Positions 43,892 to 55,516 of a DNA stretch of 64,000 bases are shown piece by piece. The position numbers and the translations under genes are program-made. The first letter of the stretch is position 1. Each line of letters starts with the position of its first letter. This stretch comes from Plectosphaerella cucumerina (lineage: Eukaryota; Ascomycota; Sordariomycetes; Glomerellales; Plectosphaerellaceae), in the NCBI GenBank assembly GCA_020746995.1, contig JAGPXD010000005.1:1116001-1180000 (forward strand). Reading direction: 5' to 3'. The notes under the pieces were generated by a model. That model did not search any database. It was not told the origin of the DNA and saw only the letters and a program-made list of their open reading frames with translations.

Positions 43892-46800
43892 GAGCGACCG
43901 AGGGGTGCGCGACCGCCCAGGCGTGACGTTACTTGCATGTGAAAAAAACATGCGTTGGGCGGGAACAGAGGGAGGGCCCCATCTCCCGACATTGCCGATG
44001 CAACGGTGATGCGTCGCGCATGGCACAATCTTGCGTTTACGACGGGCAATCGAAATGTCCCGCACACTTTCCACCCGGTACGAGGATGCCGGTTGGCGGG
44101 GGAGGGAAGGAAAGCAAACTACGGTCCGTCGCCCGAGTCGTGGCGTGACGGGGACAATGAAAAGGTAGACCGGTTTCGTAGAGTAGCAGCTGATACGCGG
44201 CAGGCATCTTTGCGCCGGTCTGCGAGGTCAATCAGCGAATCTCCCGAATGTACCGTGGCTCACCTTTCATCACACATCTCACAGATGCCGCTGTTGCTGC
44301 CGTGGCCCTCGGTGGCTATCCATGTCATGAGAGGTGCCCGAGGCCGCGCGGTGTCGACATCGTAGGTATGCCGGTTCGTCTCCCGCGGCGCCCCGGTTCC
44401 TGCAGTAAAGAGGCGTGCATGATGTGATGCGATTCCCGTCATGTGCCCTCCGTGCCCCCAACGACAAACAGGCAAAGGACCCGCCAGGTCGCCGAAGCGC
44501 AGCCGCATCGTCCCCGAAGGCTCTGCCTGCCTGCCGAGAAACTGTGCCCGACGGAGGCGCCATGCCCAAAGCGTGGTGCAAATAAACTCGACCCTTGGGC
44601 GGCGCAGCTTGTCGTTCATGTCCGAGTGCCAAGGAAGCCACTGACGATGGTCACCTCACCTATATCGTCTGTTGGATTAAGCTGCCGGGATGGCGTCGCA
44701 GCTTTCTTTCCCTCAGTAAGTAGTAATATCCATCCTGAGACACGGGCATGCCGGGGCGGACGATCAGAATACGCGTCGTTCTGGTACCCGCTTGTTCCTT
44801 TGCTGCTCTGTTGCGTCGGACGGCCGGAGAAATGCTCCTTCAGTGAGGTCCCTCACCCCATGCTTCGCTTGTGCAGGCGAAGCCAGCGAAGCATGCAGGG
44901 AGGAGGTCGCCGCAAAATGTACCGAGCGAGTCAAGACCCCAAGTGGTGATCATCCAGCCCAGCCCCAGCCCCAGCAAGAAAGAAAGGAAGGGTGCATCCT
45001 ACCACACGATACCTTTCGGCGCATGAACCTGATCGGGCTTCGCGATGCCGGCACCTCTGTCGGAGGAGAGTTCGAGAAGCACAGCATGAGGAGCCCTGCT
45101 TCTGCCGCCCAGTCCGTACTCGCAAAGCCCACTCCTTGTGGCCCGTGGTGAAATGGAAGCCCGGCCCCCAGCCACCCCGAGAGTTCTTGTGGGCGAGCAT
45201 GGGCGAAAAATCCCACATGGCAGCCCTGCTAGAAACGGCGGTGTTCACACTCCCGAACGGGGTGCCGCCGCCAACCATCTCCACCCGGATCTAGGGAGCC
45301 CTTCCGCGGGCCAGGCCACCAAGCAACTTCGGTGGGCGTCTGCCCAGGTGACTGACTGACTGATGCCTCGCTGATGCGGCTCGGTTTGTGCCCTGCGGCC
45401 CTGACATACGCGTGTCCGAGTAGCACCTGCGGCCTTCATCAAATACATCCCTTTGCGGCGACCATAGTGGGCTGCCACAGGCGAGAGAGCGGGCAAAGCG
45501 CCAACGGCCTCGCAAATGCGCGGGAATTTCCTGCCGATGACAGACGACACGACGGCGAGGGGCGGGCGGGCGGACAAGCCCTGTAGCCAAGCCTGTTGGC
45601 GCTAACAAGTCGGGTATCCCTGAAGGAAGTACTTGTGCTGTGAGGTGAGTTGTAGGTTAGTGGTGGGTGCATGTCATGCTGCAGCGGTGATCTCCTGCAT
45701 CTCCTGCAAGGCTGGCCGGTCATCTTCAACGGCCCACCTTCAGCGTCCCTCACCTCACACACGGAGGCGCCCGATGACACCCGTCCTTCGAAGAAAACCA
45801 AAATGAGGCAGCAGAAGCAGCAGAAGCAGCAGCAGCAGCTGGTTGGAGACGCCCGGACATTGGCAATCTTGACGCGGGGCCCGCGCCGTGCCCTGTGTCC
45901 TCTCCCACGTGTTTCGCCATGCTTGGGACAGGGTTGGCAGGTCCGTCGAACCCTCGTCGCAATCTCCGTTGGACGGCAGGTGCCGGGGGCGCCAAGGAAG
46001 CGTCGTGAGATGTTTCTCCCATCGGTGGGCGAGAAGCGAGCTAGAAGCCGTTGGCCCCGGGCTTCAAGCTCTAGGGTCTGGGCAGAGCCAGGTGGGGAGA
46101 ACAGGCCGGCCAGGACAGGGCCGCAAGGAGTTTTGAGAAGCGGGCGTCTCGTGGAGAAGCGAAAGGGCACGACGAACCCGCAGCGGTTCGTTCTCTTGCA
46201 GCCCGGCGTCGAGAGGGGGATGGATGCAACCGGCATCAAGCGGAGCTGACAAGCTGTCACCGCTCCTTTTCTTCAGCAGAGTCGGGTGTATCGGCGCGGG
46301 GCCGGAGGTGCATCAGCACGGCTCTTGCCCGTAAAGAACTTACGAATCGCAGCGGCTGCTTGACAATGCATGAGGCAGCTCGAGGGCCCTTGCGATTCTC
46401 CCACCGTGTCGAACGTGTGGGCACGACGGAGAGGGCGTGGCGGATACCCATACTCAGCCCTGCCCGAAGCAACCGTATCATACAACTTTGACAAGGGCTC
46501 TCGTGTTCGAGGCCCTGGCACCAAGCAGGCAGACGTGTTTTCAGTGGTCGGCCAACTTTAACACGTCTGACCTGCTTTCGATGATCGTCCCTGGCCATCG
46601 TCGTGTGGGGGGACATTGGATCCTGCTCCGTCCGTGCAAGTGAGTTCTGTGCTTCGAATGTGATATGCTGCCCGAGAGCGGAGGTCGGGCCTTCTAGGGG
46701 AATGGGCCCCCGTCAGAGACACTTCGGAAGTTGGCTTGCGACTCGCCGGTTGTTTCTTTTGCTCTGGTTTGCAGGCTCCTGCGTGTGTCGCGTGCCGTCT

Positions 46801-49800
46801 GGGGCGAAGCGAAAGGACAGGGTTCGGTTTCAACAAGCCAGGCGGTGGCGGGCAGACGATGGACTTGCGGAGGGCGATTGCGACGCGACGGGACAGGACA
46901 GGGAACGATGGTGTTCCGGGGTCCCACTCTCGAGACCAGCGCAAATGCAGAATCGCACAAAGAAAAGAGGCCGGCAGAGGCTGATTTGGCGTTGCTTGGA
47001 GCTGGACGCCGTCACAAACGGAGCATTGGCCATTCCTTCCATGTCTGCAATGGAGACGGAGGTGTTGCCGCAGCACCAAAGCGGCGGCGGGCCAGCTTCT
47101 TTCTCTCTTGATAGGATCTCAGACAATCTATCCGCGGACGGTCGTATCGAAGACATGCTACGACAATGTTGTTAGCCCCTTCGGTCACCTGATCCGGAGG
47201 CATGCCGTGGAGCACGGCACTGGCACTGGCACTGCAAGTGTGTTTGCTCGGATGCTGGCGATTGGTCGTCCGCATCGAGGACGCGGCGGGCCGAACGGTG
47301 GCAGGCACAATGAGCTTCCAAGACCGTGTGCGGTTGGTGGCTGCTGTTGGTGATTGCGGATGTTGGTCGAGACATCCGACATGAGGATGACGACGGCCTG
47401 GTGCGCCGTGGCTGTCTGGATGGTTCGATGTGCTTGCACAGAGGCGGTTGGGTGGTTAGGTATGGTCATTTTCACAGACCGGTGGGCGGCGCAGCTTCTC
47501 TGGGCGCGGTGGCTCGTTCGTAGGTTTGACTCTTTTCTGGGGGCGTGTGATGGGCCGTCGCTTGTGGCCGTTGGTGCCGGGGGTGATTGACTGATGGATG
47601 CGACGGGAGCTGCAGGCGAGCGGGATGACGAGGCGAATGGGGAGGCGAGGGAGAGATGGCACCGCTCCCCTCATCTGCGACTTGCTGAAGGTAGGATAGG
47701 CAGCGGATAGTGTGGTGCAAGCATGCATGCATGACAAGGCGACAACGCAGCAGCAGAAGAGCCATGTCACCCACCCGCTCTATTCCTCTTTGTTGACTCC
47801 ATGAATACTCCGGCAGACCCGCGGTCAGCCAGAAATGAGGTGTTTGCCCAGCTTGGACTGCGATTGATCAGGAAGGGAGGCGTGGACGGCCGACGATGTG
47901 TTTCCATATCTGATGGTGGATGTGCGGGCGCACGGTTTGATCTGGACCAACAAGGGGGAGGGGTCAGGCGCGGAGTCGACGCCGCGGATGGAGAATGTGT
48001 CTTGAATGACTCTTGAGGGACTGACTCGAGGCGGGTCAAAGCAGTCTGGGGCTGGAGCGAGACAATTGGACAGGGCCCGGGCAAGGAGAGATATGGGATG
48101 GACGGGATACTTTGGCTTGGCCGAGCATGTTGTGTGTTTTCAGGACATCATATCATGGAAGGTTGGAAGCTTCTTGATGCGGAAGCTGCACTGAACCCAG
48201 CGCCTTCCTTCCTTCCATCAGACCCTGCTGTGTTCCTTCCTGTCCTGCCTTCCTGCCTGCGTGTTCCGGCGGTCCCCACGTGAATGCGGCAGATGCTTCC
48301 GCCCGAATGAGTGCTGGATCGGCTCAGGCAGGGACTCCTCCCTCAAGTGCTCCTTCCATCTTTTCTGGCTCCGCCACCCCGAGACAACAGTAGGAGCGAC
48401 CCGGCCAACGAGATGAGGCTTCATTGCGTCGGCCGGTCATATGATGCATTAATCTGCCGCTCTAGCTCGACCCCTCGGACACGCGATGGACGTCTGACAT
48501 TGAGCTGCCGTAGATGATCTGCCGAGCTGGACGGTCCTGGATACTCGTACTGTGCCGGCCACCAACAGCAGCAGCAAGCAACAGCAGCGACCCTGCTTTG
48601 GTTGGTGCTTTTTTCTGCCCACAGCTCCAGGGCTCGTACAGGAACCCCCGAATGAGGGCACCCCCAGTCCCAGGTCAACCTTCTAGGGGGAGTGGCAGCA
48701 GCCATCTCAACGGATCGAGCAAGCCCTCCCGAGCGGCATGATTAGCGGCCATTTTCGCCTCACCATTCCGATCAAGACCCACGAGACGACAAATTGCACG
48801 ATGGAAAGCCGGCTTCTTTTCATAATCACCTCCGTCTCTCTCACGTCAATGGAATACACTGGTGGTCTCTACTAGACACGCCTCTAGTGCCCTCTTTCGG
48901 CCGTATCCTCGCCAGTGGGCCATCTGCTGCAGTGCTCTTCAATGGACCGACCGGCAGCGGCTTGCCCGCTTCCCCCTTCTAGACTCCACTGGCGTCCTGG
49001 AGGCCAGCTGCACTGAGGCCGGCTAGGCGTCGGGTGTCCACTGTGGCCGCCCGAGCCCCCCTGCCCCGTTCCCTGCCCGCCCCTGCCCGGCCGTTTACCA
49101 TGCTTTTAGCTCACCCCCGCCTGTCCGCCTGGCGCCTGCCCGCTCGCCTGCCGCGAGCAGGTCCGTTCTGTACGTGACGGACGGGAAGGAGAAACTTGTG
49201 CGACGGGTACGTACCCCTCCAAGCCAATCCAGTCCGTAAGGTGGCCCGGACGGGATGCCACGCACCAACCCCGGCTTCCTCCTCTTTCTCGAGAGGAGCC
49301 CTGCCCGGATCTCCCGCCATCCAATCCTTTTTCTCTGCGTCTCAAATACTAATTAATCAACTCCCGTCCGACGCTGCGCTGATGAACGCTGCCTCTCTTT
49401 TTCCCCTCTGCCCGCTTGAAGATCAACTCCCAGGCCCCCCTTGGCCATCGCCTTCGCCCTCTTGTCCGACCACTCGATACCCCGGCGAGACTAGACTAGC
49501 TCCTCGGAGCGAGCAAAAGTCTGTCATCACGACCGTCACATCGCACTTGCGCAGCTGCCGATCTCCGGCCCATTCCCCCACAGACAGCCCGCCCGCCCGC
49601 TCGCCCGCCCGACCAAGCCCAAGCCCAAGCCCACCTCGCAGGCGCTTTTCCTCGTCGATTCCTAGCTTGCTAGCACTCCTAGTCGAACCCGCCCTCTTCG
49701 TCTCAGGGTCCCCCCTCCACATCGCAACACGGGAGAAAAGAAAACACCAAGGCCCATGCTGGCGCGTACTCGTACACGACACCATTCCCCCCGTTCGTCT

Positions 49801-50276
49801 GTCGTCGTCGCTGCCCGCCATCCTGCAACCCTAGTAATATCGGTCTCGCTCGGCGGCCAGAGCAACGCCCTGTGCTCAGTCTCGCATCGCACACGATCGC
49901 ACCCGGGCAACCCCCAAAAGCCCTGGTCTCCCCCCTTCCCCTCAACATCCCTCCTTCCCTAGTTCGCACTCGCACTCCCTGCCCTCTTGTTGATCATCGC
50001 CACCGCAACATCGCCGCCGCAGACGCCCTGGCCTGGTCCGTTCGTTCTTCACCTGACGATCATCGGGCCCCATCATCCCGAGACGGATCATCTTCGCCGC
50101 GTCTCCCCCCGCACCGTTCCTGCATTTCTGCATCTTTTATAACAACCTAATCTCGCCATCTTTTCCCGGACGTTGGGCTTGCCAGAGCTCCACGTCCCGA
50201 CACTCCTCCCACCGCCACCACCACTTTGCTAGCTAACGCTTCTCCACCGCCAGTCGGTGAGCCCCAAGAAGGCAAC
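43892..50276. other. 6.4-kb gene-free region
   Basis: No credible coding exon, tRNA or transposon is found on either strand. Open frames are short, Arg/Gly/Pro/Ser-rich and lack motifs. Low-complexity tracts are present: cagcccc repeats near 44955, CAG/CAA-type repeats near 45812-45840 and 48565-48590, and cactggcactggcactg near 47216. The last kilobase (about 49.2-50.27 kb) is strongly pyrimidine-rich, like a long 5' leader of the next gene, and could contain an untranslated exon. Confidence 0.45.
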
Positions 50277-51482
50277 ATGGACGCTCTCAGAAACATATCC
50301 GCCAACGTCCCAGATTGGCTCAGGCGACTCGATGACCTGGGCAAGGAGATCGACAGGCGACAAGCCGAACTCGCCGCCCTGGGCGTCAAGCCCACCCCCT
50401 CGATCAAGAACAGGGGCTCGACAGAGTCCCTAAAGCTCAAGGACGTCGCCGACGCCGATCTGCCCCGCGGCGCGAGGCAACAGACGCCTCCCGGCGACGT
50501 TAAGCCCGACGACGCCCAACCTGGCAGCCCCGACAGCGCCACCACACCCAACGCCGTGCAGAAGACGACACAGCAGGCAATTGCCCTGGCACAAGCCCGG
50601 GCGCGTGCCCAGGTCAAGAAGCGGCATCGCACCGAGTCGATGATCTCCACGCCGGACGAGGGCCCGCCCAAGTACCGCTCCCGCAGCATGATCATTGTCT
50701 ACTACGACAGCTACGTCCAGATCTTCTTCGAGGAGCTCGTCAAGTTCGTTTCGGCAAGCCGCAACCTGATGCGCAAGGCCAAGATGGCCGCCAAGGTCGC
50801 CCAGATCCGACGCATGGCAGAGCTCGAGTCCCCCGATGACGACGACGAGTCTGGCGAGCTCAAGGCCGGCGACGGCGAAATCGACCCGCTACCCTCCCTC
50901 CGATACATGAGCACGAGACGATTCGGACCCGTTGGACCTCGGCTCTCGAGAACGGGGAGGTCAGGCATGATGGGCGACAACGAGAGGGACCCATACGAAG
51001 AGCTGGACAAGGGCCTGGAGTTTGTCCAGTCCACCTGCGAGCACGCAGCCCACCAGTTCCTCCGCGACGGCGACTGCTCCGTCGAGGTGGAGAAGGTCAA
51101 GAAGCGGCTGGCGGAAACAAAGGTGCTGGCCGAAAAGGAGATGGAGAGAGTGGCGCGCGAGGAGCCCGAGCTGCTCAAAGAGTCGACCGAAGCCGGCAAG
51201 CCGAGGACACATCGCCCCGCCAGCATGCGGCGGGAGCTGACCCCGTCCAAGGACAGGGCTAGCACGCCGCTTCTCGCGTCCGATACGAAGCTCGAGCCCG
51301 AGTCGAAGCTCGAAGTTGACGACAGAATCCTACCGGAGAAGGCGACGTCTCCATTGTCACATACGCATAGCGAAGTCATCGAGGCCGATGACGCGCCGAT
51401 CGAAGCGGACGATAAAGACGACACGGAGGTCATCATCCCGAAGTTGCAATTCCGTTCGACGAGGGCTATGCGTCGCCCATGA
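50277..51482 (+). CDS. Conserved fungal hypothetical protein, charged/coiled
   Basis: Frame of 401 residues from the ATG at 50277 (MDALRNISANVPDWLRRLD). Visible parts: an N-terminal helix with DLGKEIDRRQAELAALG, a low-complexity Pro/Asp/Thr-rich segment, a basic stretch (ARARAQVKKRHR), a hydrophobic and well-ordered core (SMIIVYYDSYVQIFFEELVKFV...NLMRKAKMAAKVAQIRRMAE), RRFGPVGPRLSR, a helical segment with HQFLRDGDCSVEVEKVKKRL, and an acidic disordered tail. There is no signal peptide or clear membrane helix. No function is recognised. The long pyrimidine-rich upstream region and large gap suggest complex regulation. Confidence 0.78.
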   Translation: MDALRNISANVPDWLRRLDDLGKEIDRRQAELAALGVKPTPSIKNRGSTESLKLKDVADADLPRGARQQTPPGDVKPDDAQPGSPDSATTPNAVQKTTQQAIALAQARARAQVKKRHRTESMISTPDEGPPKYRSRSMIIVYYDSYVQIFFEELVKFVSASRNLMRKAKMAAKVAQIRRMAELESPDDDDESGELKAGDGEIDPLPSLRYMSTRRFGPVGPRLSRTGRSGMMGDNERDPYEELDKGLEFVQSTCEHAAHQFLRDGDCSVEVEKVKKRLAETKVLAEKEMERVAREEPELLKESTEAGKPRTHRPASMRRELTPSKDRASTPLLASDTKLEPESKLEVDDRILPEKATSPLSHTHSEVIEADDAPIEADDKDDTEVIIPKLQFRSTRAMRRP

Positions 51483-52069
51483 GACGACTGTAACCTTATC
51501 TCGACTAATTTCTGTGGACGCCTTTTTTTCCCCCCATCTAGACCCAAGACCCGGGTCGGGCGCCCTCCACATGCGCGCATCTCAAAGCATAGCGTCTGCT
51601 TGAAAACTACCACGAGACCATCAATTCACAATGCATCAACGGCGGGGAAAATCACTGGTCAAGATGATGACGATTCAAAAAAAAGTTTTGGGGAAGGATA
51701 TTTGGACACATTGGCACGCCCCTTGTCCTGGGAATGGAGGAGGAGGTTGACGCGAGCGAGCGCAACCACCCACGGCAGGACCTGGGCCACCGAAGCAGGC
51801 GGGGCGACGGACGGCGAGCGGATGACATTTATGTGGGAGTTGCGGGAGGCTTGGGAAGGGTCTGGTCTCGATGGGCGAACAGCGAACATTCTTTAATTCA
51901 AGGAGGCCTTGGATGGCCGTTTCTCCAAAGCAAACCAGAAATCATCCCATCTTGAGGGGTCCTTCGGAATCGCTCCCCTAGCCGCCAGGTGGGAGCTATG
52001 CCGTTACAGGTAGGGCTCACAGTGCTCCCGTACAGTACATATGCTTCTCCTCCGGGCGTCGCTTGCCGG
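51483..52069. other. Intergenic region
   Basis: 3' flank of the preceding gene, with an A-run near 51677. No feature is supported up to the MITE. Confidence 0.4.
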
Positions 52070-52470
52070 ATTGACTAAAATCACACTGAAATCGACCAAA
52101 GTCACACTGCAAGTAGCCGAGAAGGGAATGGTGCGATAGCCCTCCTATCAGCAATTCTCGCGACGCAGCAGGTCAACCGACGCAGCAGGTCAACCGACGC
52201 AGCAGGTCAACCGACGCAGCAGGTCAACCGACGCAGCAGGTCAACCGACGCAACAGGTCAACCGACGCAGCGAGTCCAGGGACGCGGCCGGTCTCCAGCT
52301 ATACCCGCGCGTCCCTGGACTGGCTTACGTCCCTGGACTGGCTGCGTCGAGAGACCTGCTGCGTTGTGAGTTGTAGTGTTGTGGTTTGGGCTTAAAAGCG
52401 GCAAATGGTTCCAGCTGGTAGAACCTGGCTGTAGTGTGATTTTAGTTATCTTCAGTGTGATTTCAGTCAA
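52070..52470. mobile_element. MITE-like element with terminal inverted repeats and candidate 5-bp duplication
   Basis: The left terminus (52071-52115, TTGACTAAAATCACACTGAA...) and right terminus (about 52426-52470, ...TTCAGTGTGATTTCAGTCAA) are inverted repeats of about 45 bp with few mismatches. GCCGG stands on both sides (52065-52069 and 52471-52475), a candidate target-site duplication. The 400-bp interior holds a 17-bp minisatellite and a nested inverted repeat (gtccagggacgc against gcgtccctggac, about 52275-52345) but no coding capacity. It is a non-autonomous DNA transposon by structure; the superfamily is not determined. Confidence 0.72.
52161..52262. repeat. 17-bp tandem minisatellite, six units
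   Basis: Six head-to-tail copies of CGACGCAGCAGGTCAAC, the sixth with one change (GCAACAGG), followed by a partial seventh. The copies are nearly perfect, so the expansion looks recent. Confidence 0.9.
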
Positions 52471-53683
52471 GCCGGTCGCTTGCACCCTCCAGCCTGACTT
52501 CCAACGTGCTTCACCAACCCCTTTCAAACTTGGGCAGCATCTGCAAATTTGCTCCTCTCAACAATCTTATTTGCATCTGTCTGCCCTCCGCCACTGACTG
52601 GCATTAGCTACTCAGACTACACGATCATGTTCTACTGTCTGTCAACGGGGGCCACGTACAGGACGTCTCCGTCAGCCGAGGGTTCACCTGCATCGCTGGA
52701 TGAGGTCAGCTCCTCATCTTCGGCCCATAAACTATCATCTGAAGTCGGGGCACGAACACATTGTCGTCACCTCCAGCCGCCTCATCAATCTTCTTGTCCT
52801 CGGCGTTCCTGGCGTCGACAGTCGGCGGCGCTTCCCTGGTCTTGTCAGAAGCATGATAACAGCTGGAGTCGGGCAGCAAACATGATGTCTTGGGATTCGT
52901 TGGTCTCGTCAGTCCTGTTAACATTGACTCATTAGTTATCTGAACCCATCCCTTTGGAAATAGCTACCACCTACATGTTCATGGTTTTGGTTCGGCAACG
53001 TGGTAGTGATTTGCGGACAGCCTGAGAGGTGGAAGAGTTGGAGCTTGCTGGACCGAAGAGGGGAGAACACGATTGAGGGGAGCCATGCAAGCAGTTCAAA
53101 TACTGTCGCTCCTCCAGCTCTTCGACCCCAAGTTACACAGCAGCACTAGCTCCAACACTTTCAGCTCTGGTCATTTGTTTGCCTAGGCGCCTTGGCTTCA
53201 TTCCTTTTGATAGCGGCAGTGCCCTCCGACTCAGCTGCACCTAACCGCAGCCTGATCTCCTGATCCAGCAACTCTCACAAGGCTCTCACCAAAAGCCCAT
53301 CCAGGCGGCAGTTAGCCGTGTTTGCTAACCTCAGCCACATCATCAGGTCAATGATGAAGACGGCTCATCGCTAATATGGTCCGACACGGGTCTCGGGCAG
53401 TGCCACCCTCGACACGCTATGCAGCCAGCCGCCAAGGCCGCAGCCGTCCGCCGGCATAGCCACGGGTCAAATGTTCTCCAAGATGGCTCGGTTAGCCGCG
53501 GAGTTCTCCTTGGGGGTCTTGTCCGACAAGAACATAAGTATCTTCTGTCCCAGCGTCCATGTCACCTTCAAATTCGGTTCGTGCGGGCAGCCCTCTTCCC
53601 CCCATTGATTCTTTCCTTCTTCCTCCCCACAGACATTGTCACAATCATACTTTCACAATTCGCAAACAGCCGAGCCTACAGCC
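52471..53683. other. Intergenic region upstream of the first seven-helix gene
   Basis: No gene is supported. A CT-rich tract at about 53585-53635 precedes the start codon. Confidence 0.4.
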
Positions 53684-54945
53684 ATGGATCCTATTTCGTG
53701 CATCAGGAGAGCCACCAGCCCCCATTGCGCATCTGCTGGGAGACTTATGGCCAGCATACTGGACCGGACAGTCAGGAACACTACCTATCGTGAAGTCTCC
53801 GACTTCTACAACATGAACGGGTGCTTGGAGCCCGGCACCAGTGCCAGCACAGCCGTGGGGTTCTACGACGAATGGGCGTTGAAGTCAAATCCTGACAAGA
53901 TCGAGGCCTTGCACAACATCATCGTCAAAAACTCCGACTGTCGCCCGCAACTATGCAAGAATCTCATCTTTCCTTGCAACGCCGACTTTGCCGGCATAGG
54001 TGTACGTCACCAACGATTCTGGCATCCCTAGTATTGAGCCTATACTTACCTCTACATCAGGTCATGGTCTCCTTCGGCATCCAGATCCCCATCGCCACAA
54101 GCTTTGCCATCTACGCCTTGTACCGCATCTTCAAGACGAAGACTCTCGGTACAGCCTGGGTGTCGTTTCGCAGCACCTTCCACACCTTTTTCATATCTTC
54201 CATCTTCTTCAATGTGGCCATAGCACTGTCTGCCACGTCAGCCATCGCCATCGAAAAGCGAACGGAGCATACTGCCGTCTTCACCACCCTCGGCTTCCTT
54301 GTCTCGCTGGCAAGCACGCAGGCGTTGTGGTCTCTATTCAGGCTCTACAACGGGACCACGAAAGAGGAGTCGAATACAGCCAGAGTTCCCGCAGCCACGT
54401 CGCGGTGGACCATTTTTTTCACGAACACACACCTCATCCAGCTCTGTCTCGGACTGCTCTGGATCGTCATGTTGGTTCTGTGCGCCGTCATCGTCAAAGT
54501 GGATTGGAACACGAACTTCGAGGTGTTCTGTTTCCACCGGCTGAAGGGCCGGCCAATCGCCACAGGACTGCTGTACGCGCCAATGGGTCTGGCCTTCCTT
54601 GTACTCGTCAATGCGGTGCTAAAGAAGGTATTCCCGGGGGATCAGAACAGCGAGTGGAAGCCGTGGGCCTGGGTTGACCCGACCACGGTGTTCCTGGGTC
54701 TTATTTTCATGTGGCTCGCGTTCGGTGTCCTCTGGATGATACGAACGCAGTTGGGTACTGTCGCGGGCGACACATACCAAGACAATGACTGGGGCTTCGG
54801 ACAAGTCGCTGCTGTTGCCGCCTGGTTGCCCACCGTGGTTGAGATGGTCCGAGATACCTATCACAAGCTACAGGCGGCCAAGGTCACTGAGCAGGCGAAA
54901 GCTGGGGGTCAGGACGCGGGTGACGTTGGCAGGGTCCAGGTATAG
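53684..54945 (+). CDS. Seven-helix membrane protein of unknown family, copy A
   Basis: Exons 53684..54001 and 54061..54945 give 400 residues. The N-terminal region of about 105 residues has no signal peptide but several Cys (SCIRRATSPHC, NGCLEPGT, SDCRPQLCKNLIFPC). Seven hydrophobic segments follow (MVSFGIQIPIATSFAIYAL; FFISSIFFNVAIALSATS; TTLGFLVSLASTQALW; LCLGLLWIVMLVLCAVI; LLYAPMGLAFLVLVNAVL; VFLGLIFMWLAFGVLW; FGQVAAVAAWLPTVVEM). A conserved WGFGQ lies before the last helix and the C-terminal tail is charged. Gene B at 58719 is a close paralogue with the same intron position. Topology suggests a plasma-membrane receptor or transporter; no recognised GPCR, Pth11 or channel motif is seen. 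Confidence 0.82.
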
Positions 54946-55165
54946 GCAGCAGGAGACACCCGCCATCCCCTTCTTACTTTCCTCATCTTGCTCTTGCTCT
55001 TGGTCGGATGTTCATTTGTTTGACACCGGTGCTTCGGTTTGGCTCCCTAGCGGCTATGCTGGAGGGCACTCTTGTCTTTCACACTTCTCACATCATTTCT
55101 CCTGCGTTAATTCGCTTGAATGGTGTTCATAAATATAGATAGACCATCAAATCACGTCACTTTGA

Positions 55166-55471
55166 TCATCGGACTTCATTTGCCGATTCATGGCTTTCGA
55201 CACCTTGTTCCAACCGGGTAGGGTTGGAGAAGAGGGGTCGAGCCATGAACTTTTGCTCTTCATCACGCGTGGTAACGCCATCGGACCCCTTTTCCATCTC
55301 TTCGGCCCGGTCTTCGCTGTGACCGTCGGTTGTCCCAAGGTCGGGTATCACTTGCTGTAGTCGACAGTTTCTCTGGTTAGGATGATCCCTGCACATCCCA
55401 ATGATTGTTGTTCGAGCGTTATGAGAAGATTGGTGGAAGAACTGTTGAGAATATATATTGCACACATCCAT
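55166..55471 (-). pseudogene. Relic ORF X1 (related to X2 at 57.5-57.9 kb)
   Basis: Minus-strand frame with ARTTIIGMCRDHPNQRNC, then VIPDLGTTDGHSEDR and TRDEEQKF, ending ESANEVR. A second copy with the same order of words (ARTTII, LIPGPDRTDGHGDN, HDEQQKL) lies on the minus strand between 57.7 and 57.9 kb. Similarity at both nucleotide level (shared atgattgttgttcgagcg) and amino-acid level suggests that both derive from one duplicated sequence, a small gene or the end of one. No family is recognised, and it may not be expressed. Confidence 0.35.
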
Positions 55472-55516
55472 TCGCTATCAAGATGAATTTTTTCCAGAGG
55501 CAGTTGTTGTAATCCG

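Noticed and set aside
45439..46260. 273-residue open frame on the minus strand
   Set aside because: Composition driven by GC-rich, low-complexity DNA (CAG repeat read as Cys/Phe); no family resemblance.
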